Positions 24,201 to 38,700 of a stretch of DNA of 64,000 nucleotides are shown here, piece after piece. Every line of letters starts with the position of its first letter. The first letter of the stretch is position 1. Made by a program: the position numbers and the translations under genes. Source of the stretch: Ooceraea biroi (taxonomy: Eukaryota > Arthropoda > Insecta > Hymenoptera > Formicidae); assembly GCF_003672135.1 (NCBI RefSeq), contig NC_039511.1, positions 5,234,464-5,298,463 on the forward strand, in the 5' to 3' direction. The notes beneath the pieces are model-generated. The model was given only the letters and a program-made list of their open reading frames with translations. It was not told the DNA's origin and searched no databases.

Positions 24201-27200
24201 CATTTCATTGTACCTCGGCACATTTCCGGCCGATTAATCCATAATATAATTTGGGAGCTTCCTCGTACGCGCGTACGAGCGAGCGTGCTCGCGCGATCGG
24301 AAGCGCATCGCTTTTGGGGGCAGGAACGAGATATGCGCGCGTTGTCTTACGCATCGGGATCGCTTCGAGCCGGCTTGGACCGGGCAGAGCAGACCAGAGT
24401 AGAGCAGGGCAGAGCTACGTCGCGCGTAATGAGGCGGAGAGACCGATATGGCACACGAGATTCGAATCGTACCAAAGCGATTAAGCCGTTTCCTGTGATT
24501 ATTCAGCCGTTTGTTTACACTTTGGACACATTTGTCCTACGAGTGAGATATTAATCCTTTCAGCGAACAGGTGCAGCGTGGCATTAATTGCACATACATA
24601 TGTGCTTCCTCTCTCTCTCTCTCTCGTAAATACGGAGACGATAAACAGTTGATCAATTTCTTTTAAATTGTTTTGAAGAATTATATCGTTCGGTGGAATT
24701 AATTTTTCCTTCATGGTCCAATTTTATAGATTCACTTAAGCAAAATAGATCACGCAAAGAGGAAACGTAAGGAGCTGCCAAAGAAACGCTTCAAAGAAAT
24801 ATTGTTCTGTGATACAGTTCTCATACAAATGTTATATACTAGTATATAACATTTTGTGACAGCTGTCACATGTGCGTACGTGTGTTAGTCACTGTTCGCC
24901 TAATATTTTTAAATGGATTCGCCCCTTTGCGAGTTTACCGCGTTGCCGTCCTCGTAATCCTACGTAATCGTTACCCGGCAAACCCGCGCTCGCGTTTCGC
25001 AGATAAAGGGCGAAACTTCGACGTCTGCATGATCCACGATCGCGCACGGGTTTCTCTCACCCCGCATCGGCTGCATCCGTCTTCCTCTCTTTTACGTCTC
25101 TCCGTGCCAGCCATCGTCATAAAGTCAGCCAGGCGCACGGGACGAGGTTTGCTGCAACTACCCTCCATCCCCCGCATTATTCCTCCGTTCGTCTCCTTCC
25201 AATACTCGCGGTCCACCGTCCTCCCTGTCCCTCTCTCCCGTCGCTCTTACCGCTCCTCTCAAGCCCGGCGTTCCTCGATGCACACCCCTCACCCTTACTC
25301 GCGTTACTCTTACCCCTTTTGCCCCACCATTGTCCGTATGTCATGAAATGCACGTAAAGACGTACCTGGTTAGGTTTGCGCGAAACAAGAAGAGGAGGAC
25401 ACGTGCGGACGAGACAGGGCGCGGGAGAAGGACAGCCGACAGGAGTTGAAAGCGAGACGCACGTAGTGCGGACCTCGTATTTTCGCCCTCTCCTGGCACA
25501 CCCCGCTCTGTTCACCCGTGCACAGGTTCTCGCTCCCGCAGGAACTACCGCGACATCGGGGAGAGCCACGCTGGCTGGCGCAGGGTTCGGTCCGGGGTTG
25601 GACTGTTTCATTATCCTATCCAGAGAGTGGCACACCGCGACCGGGAAAGGTGGCTCTCTCTTCCGCGCGACCCTTCGGGAGATTGAGAACCGTTAAGTCA
25701 ATGAGATAAGTTTACGCTACCCATATTGATTCAACTCGTCGCTGCCTTCCGTTCTCGCTCCTCGTCCGGGGATTTTTACTCACATTTATTAACGGAATGT
25801 ACGAGACACCCTTTACACAGATCAATATTGTACACAGTCTCTATGTTGGATAAATAAAGAAATGTGTAATCTTCCAGGAATAAATAATTCAAAGATCTGA
25901 AAATCAGGAAACTGTAAATATTAAGAAACTATATATAATATTTAACTATCAGGCTTTATACATATATACATGTAGTGATAAATGCAAATGTCGCGTAGAA
26001 AATTTTTGTTTTCTTAAGGGGTAACGCCACTCTAGCGCCCGGAAAAACAGCCTAATTTTGACAATTTTTTATGGGAATATAATGAATGGAATACAAAATC
26101 CGTTTAAAGGCCTTTATTGTACATACTTTGAAGTGTATTTACACATTTTTATTGAATTTTTTTACAAAATGGCGGCGCCAGAGCTCAGCAATGAAGCCTC
26201 TTCTCACAGATAGTGTTCCGCGGCCGGAAAGATTTCTCCTCCAATTTTTGACCTGGAACAAAAAACTAAACATTTTTGAGTTTTATATAAGGTTAGCTCG
26301 GGAAGTACGTACGGAAATTAAAAAATACGTCTTTTGTAAAACTTTCATTTTTAGGTAAGAAAACTTTTTGTTCAAACGTGCGTCAGTTTTACAAAAAACG
26401 GTATTTTTTAATTTCCGTACGTACTTCCCGAGCTAACCTTATATAAGACTCAAAAATGTTTAGTTTTTTGTTCCAGATCAAAAATTGGAAGAGAAATCTG
26501 TGAGAAGAGGCTGAGCTCTGGCGCCGTCATTTTGTAAAAAAATTCAATAAAAATTTGTAAATACACTTCAAAGTATGTACAATAAAGGCCTTTAAACGGA
26601 TTTTGTATTCCATTCATTATATTCCCATAAAAAATTAGGCTGTTTTTCCGGGCGCTAGAGTGGCGTTACCCCTTAAGAAAAGTTCGAAAAGAGTTTAACG
26701 TCTTAAGTATTTGTTTCACTGAAAGATTTAATTCTTTTATACTTTGCATTATTATTTTTTCCTACTATTTTCTTCTCATTCTCTCTCTCTCTTTCTCTCT
26801 GTACTGTTTTGTTTCTTTTTCGCTCCCCGTCTCGCTATTTTTCTCCCGCTTCCACTCTCACATGATCTTCCCCATCGATTCCGCTTCGCTCCCTTCATGT
26901 CCTGCAACGGCTCAGCCGCTTCAAGGCGACGTAATCAGCCCTTGTCGGAAAGGTAGTTAGCCGACACACTGGAGTTTACGAGAGAGCGACGGCATCGTAA
27001 ATTCCTCCTGCATTGTTGAGAATTTGCGAGTGCTAATCGGTCCTCGTCACGTCAACGAAAGGCGCGTCGACACCGTCACCGTCGTCGTTGCATCGTTGTC
27101 GCTCTTCTCTTCAAGATTGACGTCAACGTCGACGGAAGTCTCGTCCGTCGTCGATGGATATTCGTGGAATTTCACACTGGCATTTTCGCAAATTTCTCAA

Positions 27201-30200
27201 ATTCGCGGCTGATCACGTCGCGCTGCACATTTATCGGATCGTTATACCGAAGAATGGCTTTACCGTTAATCTATCCCCAATTTATACTTAAATGTCGAAT
27301 CTTGTTATATCGTTCCTCGCGTAATATTAAAAAAATATTTCCGAGAGCAGTTTTTTATGACATGTCGCGTGTGACGTATTTATTTCCAGAAATTCTGAAT
27401 GTGTACTCAAATCCAGGAAACGTGGGTGCACATATCTATGTGTGCAAAACAGATTTATTTGCGTGATCGATATATTAATCTATGCGTTTATCATCGCGGC
27501 AATCATCACCGTTCGGTTATAAAGTATGAGATTTAAACGTTCGCATCCGCGTTACACGGCGAAAACGCGACTCGCCGATCGATTTAATCACGCGACTATG
27601 TACGCTGAGCGCGTTATCAAATAATCAGATCTCGTAGAACAATGCTTGGTGCGGATTAACCGGATATATTATTCGCGCTTCCACGACGAGCGTAATTTCT
27701 CGGCGTAACCGAAGATAAATAATCGCTCTCCGTCTCGTAAAGCTTCACGGACGCTGTACGAGTTGCTCATGGTACTTATGGTCGTATTTAATTTAGTGTA
27801 TGAATTTTATGCGCGCCGCTCCTCGTGTTGTACGCGTACGCTTATAAATCTGCTCGGCCGACATTTTCTCTATCGCTTGTAACGTGCACACACGTCAGTG
27901 GGAGGTTTGCCGCACGACTCCTACCTATCCTAACCACCCTCCGATGGCACGATGTGCAAACTCCATTATGGGAATTTTCCCTCCGAACGCAAAGGCTGCA
28001 GATATTTTACGATCGATCGGCTAAAGGGAGAGAAGCGGCCGCCGGCCGGCGTCGCCCTCCGACAGGTGCTCGAGGAAAATCGAAGCGGATGCCGCTTGCC
28101 TGCTCGCATTACGATAGGTCAGCGTTGAAATTGCCAACCTTCAAAGGAGCCATTAGTGAGCACAAAGTGACACAAATCGTACTTAATGCGGTAGGACCGT
28201 GCGTTTAACGGCGGTACACGATTATCATGGCAACTTTAAAGTAAGCTTCGTTTAAAAATGCATCGTTAATTTCAGCTGTCTCCTGCATACTTTACAATTC
28301 GCGATTAAGCTGCCCGTTACTTTTTTAATTGGAGAACGCACCGTAAACGTCGTGCGACTAAAAAGCCCGCATGATTTTTGCATTCATTCTAATTTTGCAT
28401 CTGTACGCCTTAATGGTGGAAAACAGATCGTTAATTGCATTTATCGACTGGAAGCATTCTCTTAATTTTTATGATTTATAGTACAGATTTTCTCCAGAAC
28501 AGAGGCGCTAGCCGGAAGAAGAGTACATTGCCGGAAAACTCGAGATTAATAGTGTTTCTTCTTCAGTTATTTTGACATGGATTTACAATGCTACTAAAGC
28601 AGTTATCTTAAAATAATGACTTTCGAAAGCAAAAGTGACGTGACCGTCCTTCGTTCCAGAAAAACTACCACTGCGCGAAAAAGACGATGCATTAAACGTT
28701 TTTTAGGCAACGCGCAAAATTCAGAAGTCGATTAGTAGTTTATTATACATTCAAAATTATTAAAGAAATGTTAATTATGAAATAAGTACTACATTATTTA
28801 TATTATTCTTTAAATATTTGATTTTATTATAAAAAATTTCAAATTATGAAACGAAACATATTTTCTAATAATCGTTGTATACTTTATTTAAAAGTCAATC
28901 TATAGAGTGATCAATTCATTGAATAATTCCGAAACCCTCAGCGACTTATGCGTTAAACCGCTTATCGGTTAAATCTTCCATCATTCTGTGCTTAATTCGA
29001 GCATGATTAGTCTATAAAGTCTATAATTCCCTGAGACTTAATGTGAGCGTATCGTGATTTGTAGTGGTGCTTCATATGTATATGTTTTGACATATAATAA
29101 TTATAACCGTATTTTTAACCAATTTTTATAACAGAGTTATCCTACGCTCTACTTGTTGAAGAAAATAGAAAAAATTAGCTTTAACGAGAACTGACGTCAG
29201 CGAAGACCGCGGGGCAAGGAGGATAAAAAAATGTCGATAAATTTCCGCCAGGATCGTAAAGTTCGTATCGATTAGCGTGTAAATCAAACCGAGAGTGACT
29301 TTCGAGAAGCGTTAAAGAGAAAAAGGAAGGAAGAGAGGAAGAGAGAGGTACGTTAAAGAAATTCATAGAGCTTAGGCGAGGAACAAGCGTTACGTGGTCC
29401 CTTCCTGTTTCATCAGAGAAAAGCCGCGAAATATCAGTGAAATTGCTAGAACCTGCACCATGAGCGTATTCGACGAGTTCCTCGGTTTGAAGCGCGCTTT
29501 ATGCGATTGCGGAAACGAGGAGGGAAAGGTAAGAAGTGGATAGAATATAAGTTATTGCTCGTCGAGGTATGCGGCTACGTATTTCCTTATACTTCCGCTC
29601 GCGCCCCGGCATCTTCTTCCTCCTCATTCTCGTCGCCTATTGTCGGCAGGATTACCGTTGAAGGGTGTTCATGAACGCGGCGGTATATTGCGTCGTCCGT
29701 CTAGATTTAAATCCCATCCATTTGCAGCCGGCAAATCTTATATAATCGCAACCGACAAAGCGTATCGCTCGACCTGACATTTCATTCGCATTAGCGACGT
29801 CTGCGTACGTACCTATACGCGTCCTCGTGGTTACCATGTTGGCAAGCAGCTGTACCGAGAGAGAAGAGGAATTGAGACATTCAACTAAAGATCTTTTCTA
29901 GCGTTTTGTAGTCGATTTCTCGTTGCAGAGATCATAATATGTATCTTGCAGAATATATCAAAATATGTACATGTTCTTCTTTATATTGAAATTCTGTGAA
30001 AATTAATAGTTTGCAGTTGAAAAAGATATTAGCGGCTATCTTCGTTGAAGTAAAGGTCGACTTCTTAACTTCATCACAGAATTTACTGTGATATCAATTA
30101 TTGCGAAGCATTTATGTACATTTTTGGTATCTTATATCAGATTTTATGAACGGATTAGGAGACTTCTCCTTAATCAAGATGCAAATCTTTCCGTGAAAAG

Positions 30201-33200
30201 TCTCAAAGATGACGATGTTTTGAATGAATATTAGATTCTTCGATCATCATATGCAATTTCTCATAGATTCCATATTTCGTCTTCATTATGAATAAAATGC
30301 GGTCGTTCCAGATGGTGTTTTAAGGGAAAGGGTCAATACCATGCGTAGCTTCCGCGTGCCTGGCGTTTCTCGCAGTCTAGCACCGTCGAGCGTGAAATAT
30401 TTTCCGTTCAAGAATACGGAAGATGCACGTTCTACGGGATCATTCGACCTGTCTCCTCCGCCTATTTCGTCATATCTCGTGCTTTCTCCATTTCCTCATT
30501 AATCCACGGTCCCTTGACGGTCTTCCGCTCGATTTCAAAAGAGCAGCGCTTGATGAGAGGAGAACGGAGAGAAGCAGGAAGATAATGCGATGAACGAGAA
30601 TGGGGACGAGAGTGGATAAAACGAAGGAGAAGAATAGAGACTGATTCCAGAAGCTACATTATATTCTCGCAAAATAAGAACAATATAGATATACATAAAG
30701 AGAAAGAGAGAAGAGAGAAAAGAAGAGAGCGAGACGCTGTTGTGTCGGCTGGACAAGTGGTTTACAAAGAAACGAGTTTGCGCGAGATGATCATGTTTAC
30801 GTACCAGGTATCGATTTACCGAGATCGAGGTACTCTCGCACGGACGGGCTCAGGAATCCGGGTGGCACGGCTGGCGCCTCGTTCGTCGGATTGTTCCTCT
30901 CGTCCACGGGATCATCGTAGTAATAGTCGTCCTCGGGGTCGAGCGGCTTCGCTCGTTTCAACACCTTGCTCCGACTGCCACGCGCACCGCCTGTAAAAGC
31001 AGTCCTCAGCTGATAATCTTCAATGATAACTGTCTAATGATCGGCAAGCGTAAACTTTGAAGAGAGATTCGACGACCATTTCGAGCATTATTTAACATTT
31101 AGCTCGATAGCTAAATATGCGCTCGAATTAATGATTAATAATTGGCAGGCAATTTATTTATTATTGAGATTTGTCACGAAAACTTGAGAATTTTGGGAAC
31201 TGATTTATCTCGGGTCAAAGAATTCAGCGTTCTGGAATCTCGATAGAGTTGGAACGTCTAAGCATGGCCGATTCATAGAAGTCGGTCGATTTGTTACGTA
31301 ATCGGTGATTCCATTAGCCTTTTAATTGGATCGCCGGCGCACTTTCGTCTCCCCATTAATACGCATGATTGAAGTTCTACTGTTGTTTCCCTTCCTGATG
31401 AGTCTCGTCTGTCTGTACGGGGGAAAAACCACGGGCCGGAAAAGCGACGAAGGAAGCGCCGCGTCTGGCAGCCTCCGGGGGCTTGGTCATTTGAACAATC
31501 TGAAATTTAAATCATTTGAAAATGCGACCGACCATCACGAGGTAGCTCCCGGAGGTAAACAAATTTTTACAGTCTCTTTAATTCATGCGGAGAAACGTTT
31601 AATCGATGTTGTCCACGCCGCGCGCGCTGTTTTTCTTCTGGGAGAAACATGGCTGCGTAATGCTCCCCCTTCACCCTACCTCCTCGCCCATTCATCCTCC
31701 ATCCTCGGTACAGATGCACATCGGTATTTGCGTTCCAGATGCTCTCCGTTCGAACGCAAGATTCCTCCTATTGTGCGTTTCTCGCTGAATATTAATACGT
31801 CGCTCGGCGAATTTTCGCGCGGAGAATTCGCTTAGACGCCGCGGACTGGTGCCATCGTCGAGCGTAACGAGTTTTCCGGGCACGTGAAACATCTGGTAGC
31901 CCTCCTCGCACGCGATTCGAGCCATTCGCACACGATTGCTCGTCAGTCGAACAATGTTTAACGATAAGTCGTCACCCTTAAAGTTCATTAGCGGCGAACC
32001 CGCGAGGCGCGTTAATTTCGACCAAGTTCCGGCTCGAAGGACTCGGATCACGTCGATCGTGCGTAGTCATCGTGAATATATCATGAATAACGCAATAGGT
32101 ATCGGCGGGGGTCCGCGCGGTCGGCGCGGCTGCAAAACTTCGGCCGGGCCTCTCCATCGTTCGCGAGTGTATAAGATATCTCGCGAAACTTTGCGCCGAC
32201 CGTGCCGTGAATGGACGAAGTTTCGCGTCGGTCTGGGGACTGGGTCAAGTCTGGAGAACTCTCTGTGTCTGTGGCTCTCTACGGAATAAAACTGGCCGCT
32301 GTTAATACGAGAAGTTGCCGGTTACCGAAAGAGAGAGCCGACGAGTGTCGCACGCTTCCGCCAAGATAATTAAAAAGATATTTGATATCAGTAATCGCGC
32401 GGTGTGCGAAACCTTAGAGCGGAGAGCGTATTATTATACATATTTACGCGGATGATAGTGCGATGCGCGCGCGTTATTCCGGTTTATGAAAGCCGGCTTG
32501 ATCCCGTGTTTATCCTATTTGATGCCGACTGCCGCGTCCGTGCCGGAGAAGCTAATTAATGGCTCATCGATTAGACGAACTTTATGCGTCAAAACGCTGC
32601 GGATTAATTCACGCGGGGATGGTGCATCCGCACGCGGGATTTGCGATCGGTCAGATCGTCGGCACGTCGTCATCGCGCCCGCTGTGTCGCTGCCTTTTTT
32701 CCCTTCCTCGCGCGTGAAACGTGATTTTAATGTTGCACAGGAATCGTGACAGAACGCGTTCGCTAGACTACACCATTAAATATCCCGCGATATCTCTGCA
32801 CGCGGATTCGAACGTTATTTAACGCGCTCCGACGTGCGCGTAATAAAATATTCCCGGTTTTTCGAGGTGACGTCCATGGCCGTTTATATCGCCGCGCGAG
32901 AATAATCGTTATGGTCGCGGAAATTTACGCGCCGCGAACGACAGCGCGTTCCTTATCGTGCCGGTTGTTTGCCGAAAGCACTGGAGTACGGGTGGAGTAA
33001 CGTTATTCAGCTATTTTTTTCCGTTTTCATCGGTCACTGCTCGTTCGATATCCTTTATTGTGAGATCCCTGAAATAAATATCTATCACTGTATCTATATC
33101 GAGAATCATTTCGCCTTTGAGAGAACGAAGCAGTTATCGTTACTTCTTCAACTAGTTTTACAATTGCGTCCATATCGCCCGTAGTTTTATTTCGTCGCGT

Positions 33201-35744
33201 ATTTACGTTATGCCGCTAGCGCGAAAGGGGGATCGTGTTCCGGTGCATAATAAATATTGTCTATCCATCCGTCTCCCTCCGTTTTCCATTAAAGGAGCAG
33301 AAAGGAACGCGGAGGAAAAAGAGTCGCGCGACGCAACTATTTTCTGCGTTTCGCGACGCGCAAATATCCCAGGGAAACGGCGCTTTAATATCACACTGCC
33401 GCATGAAAATTCGCTAACGGACGGGAGAGTAGCAGGAAAACGTGCAGGGAGAAAGAGAGACAGAAAAAAAGAGGCAGACAGAGAGAAAGACCCGAGGTTA
33501 GACAGATTGAACGATGGGAACTGCGAGAGGGTTGGCGACAAGAATGGAGTGGGTGGGCGGTAGGACGAAATAATAGAAAGAGAAAAAGAGAAAGACAGAG
33601 AGAGAGAGAGAGAAAAAAAGGAGCCAGATATGATCGCGCTCTCCCGCACGTTCGGGTGTGTTCCGTGGGAAAGTGCCGGCCGTATACATTGTATCGTACC
33701 GCGGGCAGCAAACGGAAAAAGTGCCGATGTACAAATACGATCTCGCTAATTCGTATTTATCCGCGCGTGACGCCGATTATGCACGCGCGTGCATCGAGTC
33801 GCGGCGGGTAGGCTCTGCCGGGCCGGCCGGCGCTGGTCCAACGAGTGCAAGCGAGTGCACGCGGTGCGATGCGGCGGAATGCGTGCCTATTAACCGAACA
33901 CTGTATTTCCTTGCATGGGATACGAGCACAAAGCCGTGCGCCAAATGCACTTGAAGCTCGAATTATGCACTCGCGGCCGTCTTGAGTTACTCAGTTCCTC
34001 TGATCTGACGAGATCTCTCGTCGGTTTTCGTGCGGTTCCTGTAACGACGAGACGGTATTGGATCTCGAACGACTCCGGTCTCTTCGCGAAGACGCGATGG
34101 AACTCGCAATTTTCCTCCCGTCATTGGTTTTCCCCCGGAGTCATCGTCCGAACGCATCCGGAAAATCTGTCGGGAAAGCAACGCACGCGAGGGGAGAGCG
34201 ACACGCCTGAGTAAATTGATTTTTATTTTTCTTCTTTTTGTTTTTAATTTGCACGACGTTTGAAGTATTTTTTTTCAAATTTATGATACGACGCTGCGTC
34301 GCGTTTCCCTGATATCGGACGGGAATTGGTATATGCGCGCGCGATAAAATATATCCGCACGTCCGGTGCAAGTATGTGGGACCGCGGGATCAAATAACAT
34401 TCGTTATATTAAATGCCACGGACAAACAGGTGTAATTATTCGGCCGGTCTGGTCGAATGTCGAATAATTATTAAATGCTCGATGCGCGTACCGGCGGCAA
34501 AAGTAGGTATTAAGCGTACTCGACCCGAACTAAATTATCGCGACGGGGTGTGTAATAACGCATGGATGGACGCTGCGAATCGATTCGCCAGCCTGCCCCG
34601 GGGCCAACGCGGGGATGAATTAAAAAAAAAGAGAGAAAGAGAGTTTCTATTTCCGAAAGACAAATCGGGATATGATGCTGCGCCGCCGCGACCCGGGCCA
34701 GCTGTCTGCTTGTGATAATTAACTATCGATCGACCGCTTCTCCATTAGTTGCTGCATTTTCGGTGGCCTAATTACTCCCTTGTCGTTCTCTCGCGCTGGA
34801 GGAGTCGAGCTGCGATCGATGTGGTGAAAAATCCGGGGTTACGAGTCGAGAGTCGCGGTGCCGTTCGTAATCCTGGAAATTTTGGAGCTTACGCTTGTTC
34901 GGGTTTCCCGTAATTCCCCGAGAATCCCCGTGAACAGTAGGAAAAATTGTGAAAACCTGCTGAAATTCGCCGTCACGATTAGCATAATTGAGAGAAAGAA
35001 CTATACATAATTTACTTCTTCATAATCATAGCTAAGATTTTAATTTGCTCACGCCAGGAAAAAGAGGAGTCTGCAAATTCAGAGTATATAAAAGGCTTGG
35101 ATGAAACTTATCTGATGCTCAATAATCTGTCGGATTCGTTGAAGAAAAACATGAAGCAACCTTGATGAAGAGAAGCAAGACAAATAACAAAAGTCGTTTA
35201 CTTTTCTTACAAACACACTGAACAATCAGAAATTTATTCTATGTAGAATAAATATAATACGTAACCGTTACATAAAGTCATTCAAAATCGATATAAAGGT
35301 TGATCAGATGCGCTTGATGGTAGAGTCGCGAATTTGAATTTGATCGAAAATCTGGCTGAATAGAGTAATAAAACACAAAGTTACGGAACAAAGTCGGCCG
35401 TGAGAAAATCGTACTAGTTTGAGAAAATTCGTAGCAAGAATTGCCTCATCGATCACTTAGCAACTCACGAATGAACGCTTGATCTTCATGATGTGCGGAA
35501 AATCGATTAAGAGAGAACTCGTGAGAATCGGGGAAAATGACGGATCTTCGTAATACGCGGAAGATCCATTGAGAGAGAACCCGTAAGACTTGAGTAACCG
35601 AGTGATCTTCATGATATGCGGAAGATCCACAGAGAGAGGATTCAGAAGAATGGAATAAAGGAATGATCTTTGTGATACGCGGAGAGTGATCGAGAGAAAA
35701 ACTCGCGAGCATCAGACATACGACTGATCTTCGTGAAGCACGGA

Positions 35745-35779
<35 letters not shown>

Positions 35780-38700
35780 AGGGAGAGAGAGAGAGAGAAG
35801 TTGTGTATATTATAATTATTAATTTTATTATATAAAGATCCTCAGTCAATTCTATTGTATGTTAATCTTATTTTGTTTTTATTAATCTTTGTACTTAAGG
35901 GATTTTTATCCTAGTGCAATAAAGACTCCTCTACTCTACTCTACTCTCTCTTCTGTAATTTTTCTGCATCTTGAACGTCCATTGATAATTTTGTATTTAA
36001 CAGTGAATCAAAGGTTTATCCACTCGTCGTTACGTTTGTAATCATACAGGCGCCCAAAATCAAGAAGAATCGTAATCGTAAAGCACGCAGTCGCTACTTT
36101 CGGTCGTGCACGGGGGAAGAAAGCCAGGGGTGAAACCGCAGGCGTGATAACACCGGGAATAAATCGCGGTAAATATGATACCGTCGGTAAACAGTAAGCG
36201 ACGGTAAACCGGCGAAGGAAATACGAGAAGGCTCGAGCGCAGGAGGGTGAGAAGGGAAGGAGGTGGGTGAAAAGGGGCAGTAAGTAACGCTCGTTTAACC
36301 GATAGCCATGCTACCGCCGTGCTCGTCCGCCCTTTCGAGTCTCTCTTTAAATATCCTCAAAGTGTAGCAAGCTCGCGTCGACCCGGACGATGGTGTTCAA
36401 CATGCACGCTGTGAAATCTCGTACTCCCTCCCTCTCGGCCCCTCCAAACCTAACCGAGAAGATGATCCCGCCGTGTATCGGCGTTCGTGTTCAACTTCGC
36501 CGCTGACTCTGCTGAAAGATGTCACCCCGGAAACGAGACACCGTCGAAGGTGGAGCCGTTTTCCCGGTGTGCGAAGAAATTCACGGGACGGTCGACGGGG
36601 CAACGAGCTCGCGAGAGGTGGTGGCTGGATGGGTCTCTTCCTTTCTCTCTCTTTATCTCTTCCTCTGTCTCTTTGTCTCTATTTCTCTTCATCTTTCTGC
36701 TTCTTCCTCACTCTCTTTCTCTTCATCTCCCTTTTTCTCTCCCGTTAGCTGACGAAGGGGTGCAAGCGAGTTGGAGCGAGAACGTGCAGCCGGGCCGGCG
36801 AAGGATGAAGCAGAGAGAATAAAAGCAGGGTAGAGCGGGTGAACGGGGTGCGAGCGCGAACGAGATCGTCGCGCGGTGTTTACGACGGCGAGGAAGAGGT
36901 ACCTTTTCGTCATGGTCGTTTAGGAGGAGGGCCTTTTAACGGCGCAAAGAACGATCCCGCCGCCTTTGTGCTCCCTCGCCTGATCCACCAGCCATCGGAG
37001 CCATTTAACTGTGTGCGCCTGTGCAACGTGCGCCCCATCGCGCCCGACCACCCTCTTCCTTCTTTGACTGCCCCCTCCGTGGACCTGACCCTTGCGCATC
37101 TCCCGTGTCTCTTCAGGCTTGCGACGCTCTCGGTATGTCCCGCGTTCCCGGAAAGATACACTCGAGCAAGCTCCACTTGTTGTTCGTTGGCTGTACAAGC
37201 ATTTGGTATTTGTAATTTTCTAATTGTCACATCAATCATTTCTGTGATCGTTAACGAATGTCCATGCGTCTACCGTGCGTACCTTCGACTTTACAAAGCA
37301 ACTATCTCGCATATTGCGCGTCGCGCTCGGAGTTAACGCGACCCAACCACCTGGAGATGCCTCCTTGATCGCATTCTTTTTCCCTTGTGCCGCGGCACGT
37401 TTGCTTTTTACACGCTCCTCGCTGTTTGCATGCACGCGTACGCAACATCGCGAGTTCTACCATCAAAGGGGAAGTAATTACGCAGGTATCCGTTGTACTA
37501 ACATCCCTGCGTATTCTCTATCTCCCCCGCTGACCTCCCCCGCGCAGTCTACGGAGGCACGGCAGTCCAGGGCAGTACTGCGCGCGATCGAAGTTACGAT
37601 TCTCGCGTTCACGATGAAATTTCAGACCGAGCGGCTGGTGGGGTCGACGCACAGAAGGAGAAAGGCAGGAAGGGGGAGGGTGAGTCGTGCGGGGGTTGGA
37701 AACGTAGACGGTACGAGCGGGCGATGCTTCGGGGCTAAACACACCGGTAGAGCAACCGGGGTGGGTGGGTAGGTAGGCGAGCAGCGCGGAAAGAGGTGGA
37801 GCCGCGGAAACGAGGGGGTTGACGGTGAGGAGAAGGGGGCTTCGTTAAATAATTAATCGATCCGAAACCCCGCGCGCGCCCGACTGTCGGGGATTCCTTC
37901 CTCTTCCTAGTTCCGCACAAACGATACGTTTTCTGAGGTTTTCCGGCCGAGCACAACGGCGGCCGCTAATGTGAGGGGGGTGGCTTTTGTGCGTTCAAAT
38001 ACACCGAATCTGTTTTTCCCGGTGGAGACACGATGAATGAACAGCCACCGAAAGACACCTGAGAGAACATCGGGTTTCCGGGGTCGCGAGTTTTAAATGT
38101 TTTGCGTCTTTGGTTCTTCATGGTGAAACGCCGAGGCTCCCACGAATGCTTCGAGCATAGCCGGAGGCTTTTAATTTTAAAAAATTGTTTTCGCGTAATT
38201 ACAACCCCATCGCGTGTCGGATCTTTATCTTAAAATTATGGTTGAACTCTCGAGGCCTCTCGCATTTTTCGATCGTTATAATTCCTAGATCTTTCCGATT
38301 CTTTTCGCTCTCGTATTACGTAAAACGTTATGCCACTCGGAGTTCAGCTCGAAGCCAGCCGACAGCTCACGGTGCACAATAAATCATAATGTGCGTATTA
38401 ATTATTAAATGCGTAAAATGATGTCTATGAACACGGCGGCGGCGGCAAGAGGAAAAAGGGTCGCTTAACCGCCGTGGCACCGCGCGCGCGGTAGCGATCT
38501 GATATTAATGGCTTCCATATTTTAAACTCATTAATCTTGCTAAAATAAAATTGCCGGTAGCATAATATGACCGAACCGCATTAACTGCATGCACAAGCGT
38601 ATTCGTGAATAACGCAGTAGGCACGTTTCGCGGTTTACGTCGACGTTTCATTGCGCTCTCTAGGAGTTATTATAATATTTTAATTTTTAATCGCTCTTGT

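Larger units (their letters stand above)
18699..30804 (-). other. Intron 2 of the chitin-binding gene (12.1 kb)
   Basis: GT at 30804-30803 and AG at 18700-18699, phase 1. It holds the mariner (18824-20108), GA tracts near 20863 and 21229, two short palindromes (24827-24870), a TTAA foldback (26018-26672), a GC-rich CpG block at 23900-24500, and AT-rich stretches at 21780-22060, 25860-26020 and 28700-29160. No other exon of this or another gene could be supported. Confidence 0.75.

Noticed and set aside
26086..26358. 90-codon frame in the TTAA foldback
   Set aside because: It is arm sequence of a non-coding foldback with no transposase motif.
31326..31835. 169-codon plus-strand frame with a signal-peptide-like stretch from the internal ATG at 31365
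   Set aside because: MIEVLLLFPFLMSLVCLYGG looks like a secretion signal, but what follows has no cysteine pattern, dibasic sites or domain. It lies on the opposite strand inside intron 1 and no partner exon was found. Transcript reads over the interval would decide.
35446..35712. 88-codon minus-strand frame with repeated SSAYHED-like units
   Set aside because: It follows the 61-bp minisatellite; the period is not a clean multiple of three and the units change frame and content.
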